DNA of 64,000 nucleotides from Phoronis australis (lineage: Eukaryota; Phoronida; Phoronidae): positions 98,837-162,836 of the forward strand of contig NMRA01000495.1 in assembly GCA_002633005.1 (NCBI GenBank), in the 5' to 3' direction. This document shows positions 13,501-25,214 of the stretch, piece by piece; positions within the stretch are counted from its first letter, which is position 1; each line of letters opens with the position of its first letter. Both the position numbers and the translations under genes were made by a program. The notes beneath the pieces are model-generated. The model searched no databases. It had not been told where the DNA came from and worked only from the letters and a program-made list of their open reading frames with translations.

Positions 13501-16500
13501 TTTTTCGGACTCTGGGGCGGACCTTTTTGCCCACTTCGCCAAGTGAGCCCCCCGGGTGCGCGCATGAGTAATCAAGCGTTTTGGTAAGAAATTTCTTTTT
13601 CATGCATCATAACGAAAAACAATCGCAGCTGAGGCCTGTTTCATTAAAATGTAACTTTATGACGTTCCTTACACATAACCTAAAGGGAGGCTTACGCAAT
13701 AAAACGAGTGGCTGTAATTACTCGTTTAGGCTCTGAACTTAACTGTCATAAAGTTACGGCATTTCAGTGAAACAAGGACCAACGGAACGCATCACAAAGT
13801 AAATCACGTGACCTGCTCAAACAGATAAACCCTAAGAAGAACATTATAAGAAACTACGACTTAAAAGCGGCACATTTCTTGCTTATATTATATTGAACAC
13901 CCAATCCTGAAGTAGACCAGGCTACGTGCCTGTGCCGTCCACAAGTTGACCCCAAGTTTCCTTTTCGAGACGTCGTTAATCAATTTATGTTTCAGTGACA
14001 AATCGATGTGTCAACGCTGACAAAATTAGATGACAATCAGCTGGCTTTTTATACTGGCACATCTACCGTGAACCTAACGTAACTTAATGTTCAGACCCCC
14101 AGATCAAAATCAGGCCCCAGTGTCGACTTCCCAATTTCTGCAATGAGGTAGTCAAATTCTAGTCCAAGTACACGTAGGGCACTTAGAACCCAGAACAAAC
14201 ACAGAATGTAGCGCGTTTCAAAAGCAGGGACGACCGGGGGGGGGGAATGAGTGGCGTGGCGCGACAGGGAGAGGGAGGCGAAGAGGTGACCGGGGAGTGA
14301 ATAGCACTTTTTTTGAAAACGAGGGTAACCATACCTGATCAACCTTAAGGCCCAAAAACCTAAAATGGCACCAAATCCAGTTTTGGCCTATTAACACATA
14401 TTTTTAAAACCACGTTCCCATCTAGTTCTCTGAAACAAAATAATGCTTTGTAACCCTCGACATCCCTCAAATGTTTCGCGTAAAATTTGAAAATTCCTCG
14501 CAAAGTATGCCAAATGGGCAACCGTGACCTACGCTTTAAGCGAGTTACGCGACAACCGTAGGGAAAGACCAACCATCAAGAGTCATAATATCCTATCAGT
14601 GACAAAAAGCACGAGTTCTTATTTGAAACCTGCTTTTATCACTCAGGTGGGACGCCAATGGTGTATTAGCACGTGACAGAACGAGCATTGGCTGAAATCC
14701 CCAAATCTAGGAATAATAGTATCCTTTCAAACGGTAACTGCAGATCCGGTGCGTGGCTGGAAGCTAGTCCTTCGAAGCCATCAGACATTACGTCACACTA
14801 GTCGCTTCCTCATTACCCATGACAACTGTCGGATCTTAACTGTAATGTGTAATCACTTCTTTCCATTGCCCCTTTCCGGACGCGAGTAGGCCTTAAAATC
14901 GGCGTGTTGACGGTATTTTTGCCGTACCCGTCTAAATTCACCGCCCCAATACTCCTTGAATACCCGTTGTATACATGTATAAAAACAAAAGAAAGCTCAA
15001 GTTTCTATGACGAGAAAATTGTCAATTTTCATTTTCCAATCGTCACAGCAATCAAGCGTAATTAATGTCAAGGCTGTAACATCGGTGTCTCATAACTTAA
15101 CACGAATAAAATTTGATCCATTATGTGTCTCTTGCATGGCGAATACGTACTCACTGTAATGAAAGCATTGCATTGTCATTGGATAGCGCTTTTAAAGAAA
15201 AATTGTTTTAATGGGATCAATGTCCGTACATCGTTTTCAACCAAATATCCATGATTAAGAAAAAAAAAATGAAAACGCGTTCGTCATTCTAATGCAATAG
15301 AATTCAATAAACTACTACAAAAATACTTTTAAGAAGTCACAACGTTTCAAGCGCAGAATTTTTCTATTTCGTTATTTTCGTTTATGTCTGTAATTAATCT
15401 AGGACAAAACACGGTCAGCTCGCTTTTGGTCTGCGCACACAGATCGGAACCCCACTCATAAATGTCCTTATCACGTAATGGAATTTGTTTCCTAATTATG
15501 CAGGAAAATAAAAACGCTTCAGGGTTGCGACTCCTTGACGCAAAAATTTATAAACCTACTGTGTTCACGTGCTTTGCTTGTAATGTATGGCGATATCTCG
15601 CTAAGTTTTGCGTTTTTGCAAGGTTCTCGCGTCTCGGGAACGTAGCTCTCACAAATAACATTTTATTACATCACTTGAAGTGGTTTCGATTGAATTTCAA
15701 TCATGCGCGCAATAAAATATAGGGTTGCTCGATTTTTTCACAATGCAAATCTTTTAGTGGAAAAATCAACGAGGACTAAAAAAAAACAAAAGAAAACGGG
15801 GCCACCAGGATCAGGCCTACGAATTGTGCATCCGCGTCGAATTCCTGCGGACTTTGTGTACTTTTGTCTCGTTTACTCGGACTTTTTGCTTCACTGAGGC
15901 GGACCTTTCGCCAAATTGGGGGGCTCGCCCCACCTGGGTACGCCCATGTCAATAGTGGAACAGGATAACCACGTCGTCACATCGATTTCGGAACAAATTT
16001 CGATCTAAACAACAAAGCTTTTTAGCCGAGATGGGCTTTGTCACTTCCAAGCTTTTTGGACCGACGCCAAGCGCTTAGCGGTATTGTAACATCGCACGAT
16101 ACGGGAAATCTGCATTCTATCTATGATACACAACAATGCGATCGATATACTATATACAGTGGCAAGAAAGTTACAACCCGTTTTTTTAGTAAAATTACAT
16201 ATCCATGGTTACCTTGGAGAGACATTTCCCCAGTTAATTTGTGTTTCATTTCCGCGTACCTGCTATCCATGGATGAATGGAAAGTGACGTAAACGGTCCA
16301 GCAAAAAGCCCTCATCTTGATTTTGCACTCACTTCCATGCAGCAAACAGACTGACCGACAACGACAGCTGAAGTACATTGCGTTTGTTCCATGTAAGTGA
16401 ACGGAGAACCAAGATGCGGTCCCTTTGTTGAGCCATTCGCGTCTCATTCTGCAGGTCACAGGATGGCAACTACACTGCAGTGGAACCAGTAATTAACAGC

Positions 16501-19500
16501 GAAAACGTGTCTCAAACATAACCAGAGTTGTGTATTACAATTAAAGGTAACCTCAGAAATGTTTGCGGCCTTTAATGCATCCTATATTCGGGATAGACAA
16601 TCATCCATCCCCACAGCCCGCAAGGGTGATCTGAATAACAGAATTCTTTTTTCATAAATGCTCGTGTTTTTTCACGAGCTGCAGTTCTTTTCTCACTTAC
16701 TGCAATTTTAACCTATTCTCGCCATAAATGATCCAAATTGAAGAGCACAGACATACATGTTTATGATACGTTAAATTATGAATCGTATTACTTAGTACCA
16801 AGAACGAGCAACTCGTTGTCCTGTGAGAAAGCAAAGAAATGCCGTGTACACTAAGCGAATTGAGTTCTAAAGAACAGAACTGGGGTTAACGAGAAAGGAA
16901 CTACCTTTCAAAGGGGAACAACTGAGTTACGGCGTTAATGAGAACAGTTGCGCGGAAGGAAGATTGTCTAATTCTATAATGAGATGTAAACACTCGGCCA
17001 CGTACCCTTGGGTTTCTCAGTAATGGTAGGTACATGACATTTCATGTGGTAACCCTTGTCGCACGCGTCACAAAACAACATGGCGTCCTGAAAGTACAAC
17101 CGAGTACATGGTCATTATAGCCGTCGAAATAATTAATCACCTAAATTTCGCTCTGCTTACCTGGCCAAAAAAAGGCAAAATACATTAGGTCTTCTATTCT
17201 CGCGAAATCTCGGTCTCTTAAATAATATTCCCTTCCGTGATAGGATTCTATTTCCGTTACCAACGCATTACAGACAACGCGTACTTCCCACATTTTTGAA
17301 TTCGCAGTTTTAGGGTTGGCCAACCCAATAAGCTCTCAAGCGTTTTCTTGAGTCGCTGATTATTTCGACGTTCTGGTTGGCAACGGAAATAAAATCCTGT
17401 CACGGTAAGGAATATTATGACACTGTTCAATGAGAATAAAATGACAGGGCGAGAATGTAGCATTAATAATTCTGAGTTTTGGGAGACTAACAATGAAACT
17501 TGTTACCATGAATATCCAGTCTGCTCGCTTTCTTTACCCTAATTATTTCCACTTTCAATTTCATACGGTGTCAACTCGCAGTAATGTGGTTGGTATGTAG
17601 GGAACAACGTGCAGTTTTCAACGGAAATTCCTTACAAAGAAACTAATTGTACAAATAACATGATATTAATGTGCTTGCAAAACGTAACCAAGCTTCCAAA
17701 TACGTCACTGAAACAGAAATTATCAGTAAGAGTTAAGTGTGACTTCATCAACCCGCCTCCAACAGACGCGAAAGGAGACAGTTTCAGTAGTAGGTCTCAG
17801 ACAATGTGCAGCTTACCGGATCGCCAGCATCTTGACAAATGAAGCAGGTCTTACAGTCAATACATTGCCACGGGGCCCGTCGAGCTCGACGAGCCAATGA
17901 CTCGGAGTAATCCATGCAGGAGGGATGAGCTGAAATAATACACATGTGGCGATATAAATCTTTTAGGCACGTCACTCAAGGTGTAAAGGAAGGATCTCGA
18001 TAAACTCGGTCAATATTTTCATTTCATTTCAACACGGTAATAACCCATAGTATTTGTCCTGGATGTCCGTTATGCACAAAATTACAGCGAAATTAATCTT
18101 CAATGAAGTCTAACGAGAGGGAGACTCCGTCGTGTCTTCACTATAAGGGAATAAAAAATTACAGAGCTGACTTGACCAAGAAATTGATCGGAAACCCGAC
18201 TACTCGACATGTTTCTTTGTAACGAAGGGAACAAATACCATGGAACCGACCAACAATAAGATGATCAAAAAAAAAAAAACGCCGCCATCCTCTTATTCAG
18301 GTGGCATATTTCTGATCATGTGCTAATGCAGCTGCTAGGTATAACGAGACTGGATGCAGATGGAGTTTACGGGGCCAGGAGGCCCCCCCTCGCCCCCCCC
18401 CCTCAACCACTTGTGTATCGCTCCAATGGAAGCACGTGTCTGCCCACTTATCGGACACCCTCTGGCCATGACACCTGAACGGTGACTATGATATTTAACA
18501 GAATGGTTAAGTATTATTGACTTAGGCGTGTTTGCATCATTTCCTGTTTAATGCAGCACGCGGACAGTATGTAAACGAAGCAACGCTCAAGAAAAAACGA
18601 CAACAGGAAGAATGTTGCTTTTAGTGCGACTGTAGAATTTCATGACAATTTAATGACCTCTTTAGGTGGACAAAAAGAAGTGAGACAACACAAAGAAACC
18701 ATGCAACAAATTGTCCAAGTTACAAACCATTTTAATCGTTCGCGCCTTCAAATCGAAAATTATCCGACGTTCTACTGAATTCCGCCTTAATACAAATGGC
18801 CTATTAGAAGGAGACGCCTCGATCTTTCTGTCGTTAACAGCTAGAAGAGGATGCTGTACTCCTTATCTTTTTGGCTACTGTAGTAAGCATGTTCGTGTAG
18901 TTTTTAGAAAGTAGAGGAGGACCCCACTAATATATTTATTATTTATTAGAGGGGGTGCAGGGCCCTTGTCAATAGTTAGAGGGCGCACTTTGTCACTCCA
19001 ATTGTACCTTTAGCATTGCAGTCTATACACACGAGTAGGTCCTCGCTTTGCCCGTTACGCTTCTTTTCCGTCTGCAAACAAAAGTCACACATTCGTCTCT
19101 CGTTGGCGGCGGGATCGTACGATTCGAAGTCCGGCCCATGGTTCTTCTTGATCCGCTGAAACAAATAACGGTGGTTTGTTCTGGGAATATCATCGACCAG
19201 AGAGCACTTCGGGGAGTAATCCCGTTTGTTGGTTATGTGGAAGTGGGTCGTTTAAACGTGTTATTTTTCAGCGAGATCTCACTGTTGGAGTCCCATCACT
19301 CGCCAAATATTGCGGTCATGTCAAATTATTCAAACAAGAACTCAAGGAAGGGCAAAATATACAGATTGGTGAATTCACGGGGCAAATATATAGGGGTACT
19401 TGAGTATCCCAGTACCTGTGCCCTAACGAAGCATTTACCGTTACACAGGTCAAAGTTTACGTCACCACCTGAAACGAACAGAATGATGCGACGTTTGTTT

Positions 19501-22500
19501 GTTTACTCATCGTTGCTTGGCAAATCATGGCGTTTCAACATGGGCGGAGCACCATAGGGGGCTGGGGGGAGGCTACATCCCCCACTTTTTTCAGTGCTGT
19601 ACCGCCCATAGACCATGGGCGGTGCACCACAGGGGTCTGGGGCATAAGTCCCCCCCCCACTTTTTTCAGTGCTGCGCCGCCCATGTTCAAACCTAATCCT
19701 TGCGTGCTTTTTGTACCTTTTAGAGCACACACACACACACGCACACACACAAACACACACACACACACACGAGACCTTGACTGAAGTCGAAACGGGCGGG
19801 CGTTTTTTTACTTTTTAGTCGGTGAGCACAGGTCTAAAAACGAGGCAGGTGAAAGACAAAAACCGACTTTGCCGCCTTTTTCCTTGATGGAGCGATGGTG
19901 GCATCTTTCACTTACGTGCAGTAAGCCAGACGTGAGATTCGCGCATGTTTGCGTTTCTATTGATCGCTTTATTCTCGTTTCGCTGGTACACCAACAGACT
20001 TACTGTAGCTGAAGACATTTATATGTAGCGTTGGTTTCCAAGGGCGAAGCTAATTCTTTTTAGCAGGTAAGCTTACACCTCCGGAGGGCACTCGACAATA
20101 TTTTGAATAGGTGTGTCACGGTGAACTGGAATACCGATCCCTTCACCCTTTTTGTTGATGAAGTAGAAGTTTCCCAAAAAATAATCATTTTGTAGAAGAT
20201 GTTACAACATAGTTATTTATTGAATAAAAATGATTAAGCATTCTTTGCACTCTATTATTTTTAATAAGAACACCCCCTTTTTAACACAAGTGGGGAATTT
20301 AATCGTAAAAATACACCTTCCAAGGGAATCCGGATGTGAAAAGTCTTGCCTCTTCGCAACACGTCCCGTATATATCACCTATGTAAGTATACCCCGGGAC
20401 CTACAAACTAGTCTCAGCTGGACCAGATCCAGGGGGGTCAATGGGGTCCGTAACCACCTCAGCCACTTTTAATTTACTGCAATAGAGGGTCTAAAGCCCA
20501 TCTTTATGTTCGAAAACTGCCGAATCAACCTCGTCAAGATCTTGAATCCACTCCAGCTTCGACAGTTGGGGAGCAGTAGACCGCTGTAATAATGTGCCTC
20601 ATGAACGTTCTACGCGCAGTGACAAAACAGTGACATACACCCTACCACGGAGGCATTAGGGAGAGGAACAATTCGTGAACGACTCCTTTTCCGAATTTTT
20701 GCTAACACGTGGGCACGTCAAATGCTAGCACGTGTGTCTAGAACTTACAGTCACTGCATCCGCGCCGCCACCAACAAAGGATGCAAACTAAATGCTCCCG
20801 TTTCTCGTGAGTTTGCCACAAACAGAATGTTCTACCGTTATTAATTTCCCCGAGGGTTTACTCAATGAGAGCTAGCCTTCATAAACAAGCGACGTAAAGT
20901 GTGACTCCAGAGCGCGATCCGGAAATCCAAACTGCTTTGCGCTTTACAAGTACTTTATGTCATGGTCATGAATCCACGCCCAGACTGATGTCTGGTCATT
21001 TATTCCCGTAAGAGAACACGTAGACGCTAGCGTTGGATTACGTAGTAAATGTTTATGTCTACTGATACAAACAACAAAAAAATTGTGGGCTTGAGTTTTG
21101 ACTTCATATTTAAAGCCAGAGCATTCTCGCAAACTATTATGTGGTCATCATGGCGGAGTTTGGCGGGTAACAATTTGACGAGGCGCATTGTAGGTATTTG
21201 TTTTACGGGTAAAACTCTTTTTAATAAATATGAGTCATCTCCACCCACCGTTTAGAAAGTACTCAAAATCATTTGCAGATGAACTTTGGAAAACTGAAGT
21301 GGATTCGAGCAAAAATACCGCTCAGTAGCCTGTAAATCAAGAATATCTGCCTTGTCATCATGCTGGCGAAATTATTAACGCACGGCGAGCCTGACGATTC
21401 GCGCAGTTGAGTTAGCCGTTACATTAATTACGCGTCGTGCGACCCACCGGCTCAACAATAAACCGGTAATTTGCGATATCTTCTACGATTACAGTTCCGC
21501 TGCGGATAGCGAAAGAAATGGGTCATTTCAAGTACGTTTCACGATGTGTTTGTCAACGTCACTCCAAATCCGTGACGTCAACTGATGCTGATACTTAGTC
21601 GTGAGCGGATTTTTATACTGTGTCCATGAATTTAGGTGATCGTTATTTAAACAGGATTCAATGAAACTGTTGTGCTGTATCGATTTCCGTGATCGCTATG
21701 GTAACATAATTGTTACGTGGCGGATTACGAGAAGACAGTTTGATCGTTAGGACGGTAAAAAATAACGGGTAACTTTTATACTCTCTCAAACGTTGCACCA
21801 TATCAATTCGAACTCACTCGCGTTTACTTTGCGTAGATTTCGTAAAGTACACGAGTAAATAGCCAAAATACTCAACGCGACACACTTCAATATTCAAATA
21901 TGGTATTGAACGCTTCCTTGATTTAAACAGCCAGCTTCCGCGAAGTCAGTCACCGCCGGGTCATTTTAAATAAAAATATAAGGGCAATCGATATGATATT
22001 GGGTCGTTGTTATAAGGTTGAGCGCACATAAATTCACGCACTGAGAACGAACCGACAGCGGAACAAGCCGACAGAAAACGGAAAAACAAAAGCACAAACA
22101 TTTTGGCGTCAATTAGGTGTATAAAGAGCAGAAAAAACAATAATTTGTTTTAGAACGCAGAGTTAAATCTAAGACATGTAAACGTTTTTTTTTTCAAGTT
22201 GGAATGAGCGTTCGAACGAACACAAACGGAAAATGCGGAGGAGCTAGATTTGGTTCGGTACATTTTACCACATTGCGAAGACAGCATGGCGAACTAACTT
22301 CGGAAATTCGAACTGTAACAATCCGTGTGGTTGTAATGTTTATGCTTATATTTCGTACTGTTCACCAACGTTTCAACATTTTGGTATCCAACAGATGTCA
22401 AATTCTACATGCAACTTATAACTGACTGTTTGTTAAAAAATATCGCTTAACACGTAGACTCACGAATGCGTACATAGTGGCGATAACGCGTAGTTGGGGC

Positions 22501-25214
22501 CGCAAAATAACATGATCGTACGCAGGTCATCATTTTTTTTCGTTGTACTAAAAGGATACGCTGTTAGGCAAGAGCTGGGGCGGTCTGTGGAACGCTAAAT
22601 ATTACCCTCCTCTCCAATTTTTAGTGTACATCGTAATCCAACACACACACGCACACACACTATTGCACGCAAAACCTATCTAGTCAGAAAGCGCAATTAC
22701 ACATGAGAACACAACACTGCGTGACATCAATTTGAGTAAAGAATATGCGTAACTGATCGTCGGACTGAAGAGGAAAAAATGCGTACACGCAGTTTAACCA
22801 TGTCTAAACAGCTTGGGGTATAAACATGGCGTCTGACCTAACTAGACCGAGGGCGTAAGAGTGACGGTCATCATGCCTTTATCGGGTGAATGTGGAGATT
22901 ACGAGCGCGCTTGACAGTCATCACGGAGCACCATTTTATAACGACGCGAGTGGTGTGGTTTCCGAGCGAGAACAGTAAATACGCGCCGGACATTTCGGCT
23001 TACCTAGTTTGAATTGCAAAGTGAGGTCACTCTACTCCTTAACTGATACAAGAATAGCTTCAACACGAATCAAATAGGTGATAGCGGCGACCGAGGAAAA
23101 TTCAATACGAAGGCTAAAGCGTTTCAAAACCTTCCCACTCACTTTCTAGTTGATGCCGCGTCTCTCAACCATTTTGCTATAACAGCTTTCGAGACAACGC
23201 TACTGATGTTTAGTCCCTGAATTTTTGGTCACAGAGACATTTCCGGAAATTTTTTTGAATGAAAGCAAGCCAAAGGGTGAGGCGGGCTATTATTGGTGAC
23301 TTATTCAAACATGGGGGATGTGAAAGATTAGCGAAAAGAGCATTAAGCAGCATTTATCAAACTAAACTTTGTGATGAAACGATTACGCTGGTTTAGTATT
23401 TGGAAACAATTTTTGTGTAGGTGATTTAGATCTCCCATAACACCACCGTGTTTTTATCGCAAGACATCGGTTGGTTCGCAAAAGCGCGCGCGGAACAAGT
23501 TTTTTTTTCAATTGGGACATTATCGCGCCCGCGTTCTGTAAATACCGGCGGTCCGCAAAATGTTTGACAATTAGAATTTTCAAGGTGATAACAGAATATT
23601 TCAGTGACCAAGTCACGCGCACGGGGTTAACGCAAAAACAGACTGAGGTAACCTTTCCAAAACGTAAGGAATTAAAAATGACACTATAGGATCGAACTTG
23701 CGGATTATCGACGAAGACTATCTGCTTACTAAGTTACAAAGGGTGAATCACGCTTTTTAGCAGTTTATATAAATATCCATCTCTGACCTTACCGCAGTAT
23801 TTCTCGTGTCGATCGACAGACGCCCTAACGCACATATCGCCCTGGCCTACTACACTTGTGCGCGTTGTATAGTGCAAGACGTGTGAGTTGAAAAACAATT
23901 ACGCATTCAACTCTACGCATCGATTGAAACGGGTTTAATCACAAAGCGAAAACCAAGGACACAACGTCCTAGTAGCTCTTTGTGTGTTCGTGTAGGCCTA
24001 CGACATCACTCTATTCCGGGTCCACGCAGAGTAGCATTTTGCGGTACATCATAAACACAAACGAAGCCAACTTTTGGTACTTTACCAATAAACTGGATAG
24101 TAACGTAATTTCGCACACGTTCATGACAACATTTATACATTAAAGCGGTTATCAACTCGCGTTCAGCCGAACAAGCAAACTTTTGATTTAGACCCCTTTC
24201 TCCCTATAAAATTGAAGCCAGCTTGTTCACTGCTTCGATGAGAAGCGATTTTGGGCTTCGCAAAGAACTGACATATCGGTTACTCCTTGAGACCGCATAC
24301 TCGGCACATAAAATGACACGCCGTGATAAGTCAACTTGTACAGTCCGGTCTCAAGCAACAAGCAACAGCCAGTTTTTTCGAAGGCCTCAAATCATCTCCA
24401 GTTTGGCAAAGGATCAATTTCAAAAACGTAAGGAGTCCAATCAAAAAATTCTTTTCGTTATGGAAGGCGCAGGGGTTTATAGCCGCTTAAAAGAGATTTT
24501 TGTTACTAAAGGTTATACCTTTCTTTTCGAGAACGGTCTTCCTCGTTTTGGTGAACCAATTTCAGCACCATCGGAGTGGGTTGACTTATTTGGACTTTTG
24601 GGTGTGGGACTCAGTTTCGCTAATTTCGCACTGGTGCTGTGGCCCCCTGTAGGATCTGAGAGGGCTCTTTTCAACGCTGTTTTTGTGGAGTTTGACATGC
24701 CAGGCTTTGGACCGCGCTTCAGTGTCAACGAATAATTCCCATTGGCAAGCTTTCTCATTTTTCCTATGTCCACTTCACGATTCAAAGCCTCTTTCAGAGT
24801 TTCGTTCAGTAAATAGGTTTCCTCCTTTTGACGCACGAGCCAACTTTCGATGTCGTCAAGCGGAACGCCTTGTTTTGCGTCAACACACTTTTCTACGACA
24901 AGAGAACGAATCGCTTCAATAATTCTTTCACTTACGTCTTTCGAATTCAAAATCTGACCACCAAGATGATGTTTTCTCCATTTTGCGCCATTTCTATAAC
25001 TAGTTGACCCCTTGTATTCCACTTTGACGACGTCGCCCGAGTCCACAAGTTTCTCAATGTGCCCTTCCGTCTCCGAGGCCTTGAGTCCGTATTTGCGCTC
25101 GAGCATGTGTGAGATTCGCTCAAGATCAGGACGGGCTTTCCGTTGGCGCAGCTGGTCGATTGTTTCAATAATTCGTTCCTTGACACTTCCTTGATTTGTT
25201 GTTACAGTTTTCAT
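10521..25214 (-). CDS. Nuclear chromatin reader with WH-WH-PHD-PHD-SAM architecture (KAT6-like N-terminus, SAMD1-like SAM)
   Basis: Exons, 5' to 3' on the minus strand: 25214-24519, 19155-19008, 17929-17817, 17087-17006, 13207-13058, 12616-12553, 11500-11326 and 10652-10521. They sum to 1560 bases (519 residues plus TAA), with all phases matching. I chose ATG at 25214; an in-frame TTG lies 12 bases upstream. Residues about 10-75 match the SAMD1-like winged helix ([20 protein letters not shown]). About 90-163 resemble a second winged helix, as in KAT6. KRGRP at 223-227 is AT-hook-like, followed by a basic stretch. PHD1 ligands: C255, C258, C275, C278, H283, C286, C304, C307. PHD2 ligands: C310, C313, C325, C328, H333, C336, C351, C354. 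A SAM domain fills about 450-512 ([42 protein letters not shown]). By family knowledge the winged helix binds unmethylated CpG DNA, tandem PHDs read histone H3 tails, and SAM oligomerises. The protein should act in the nucleus, but the exact ortholog is uncertain. No MYST domain is present. Confidence 0.93.
13354..13566. mobile_element. CATG-ended MITE, copy A (213 bp)
   Basis: The element starts CATGCGCGCGCGCACCCAG and ends GGGTGCGCGCATG. It is flanked on both sides by AGTAA (13349-13353 and 13567-13571), a perfect 5-bp target duplication. The interior shares GGACTTTTGTCTCGTTTTC and a GC-rich GGGGGGCTCG motif with the copies at 15.7, 29.3 and 39.9 kb. It lies in the intron between exons 17006 and 13207 of the SAM/PHD gene. 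It has no coding capacity. Confidence 0.88.
13633..13780. mobile_element. 148-bp inverted-repeat element
   Basis: GGCCTGTTTCATTAAAATG and GTAACTTTATGACG on the left are mirrored on the right (GTCATAAAGTTACGGCATTT, then GAAACAAGGACC). It has no coding content and lies 67 bases past MITE copy A. Confidence 0.6.
15702..15948. mobile_element. CATG-ended MITE, copy D (247 bp)
   Basis: The left end is CATGCGCGCA and the right end is CTGGGTACGCCCATG. TCAAT flanks it at 15697-15701 and 15949-15953. The core carries the family motifs (CGAATTGTGCATCCGCG, CTCGTTTACTCGGACTTTTT, GGCGGACC). An A-rich insertion near 15777 makes it longer than copy A. Confidence 0.87.
19539..19685. mobile_element. 147-bp palindromic CATG element made of two hairpin units
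   Basis: Two units of about 70 bp follow each other: CATGGGCGGAGCACCATAGG to CCGCCCATA, and CATGGGCGGTGCACCACAGG to CCGCCCATG. Each can fold on itself. The pair is flanked by TTCAA at 19534-19538 and 19686-19690, so it appears to have inserted as one object. The unit is the same as the single 67-bp element at 40977. A CA microsatellite follows at 19726. Confidence 0.85.
19726..19770. repeat. CA microsatellite
   Basis: A slightly interrupted run of CA dinucleotides lies just after the 147-bp palindromic element. The cysteine/valine-rich frames called over it are artefacts. Confidence 0.95.
22640..22660. repeat. Short CA microsatellite
   Basis: About ten CA units, with one G interruption, lie in the 5-kb first intron of the SAM/PHD gene. 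Confidence 0.85.

Larger units (their letters stand above)
13208..17005 (-). other. SAM/PHD gene intron, about 3.8 kb, rich in transposons
   Basis: It holds MITE copies A (13354-13566) and D (15702-15948) and the inverted-repeat element at 13633-13780. No other coding sequence was recognised. Confidence 0.75.
19156..24518 (-). other. SAM/PHD gene first intron, about 5.4 kb
   Basis: It separates the winged-helix exon from the first PHD exon. It contains the palindromic element at 19539-19685, CA repeats, and otherwise unrecognised sequence with many CpG dinucleotides towards 22-24 kb. Confidence 0.75.

Noticed and set aside
19503-19784. Cys/Val- and His/Thr-rich frames near 19.6 kb
   Set aside because: They are translations of the CA microsatellite and the palindromic element, not genes.
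24223-24735. 170-codon plus-strand frame
   Set aside because: Its second half is antisense to the winged-helix exon 24519-25214, which has clear homology; this is a shadow.
10521-25214. Calling this gene KAT6A/B
   Set aside because: The winged helices and PHD pair fit, but the gene ends in a SAM domain with a proper stop and no MYST catalytic domain, so the enzyme name would mislead.
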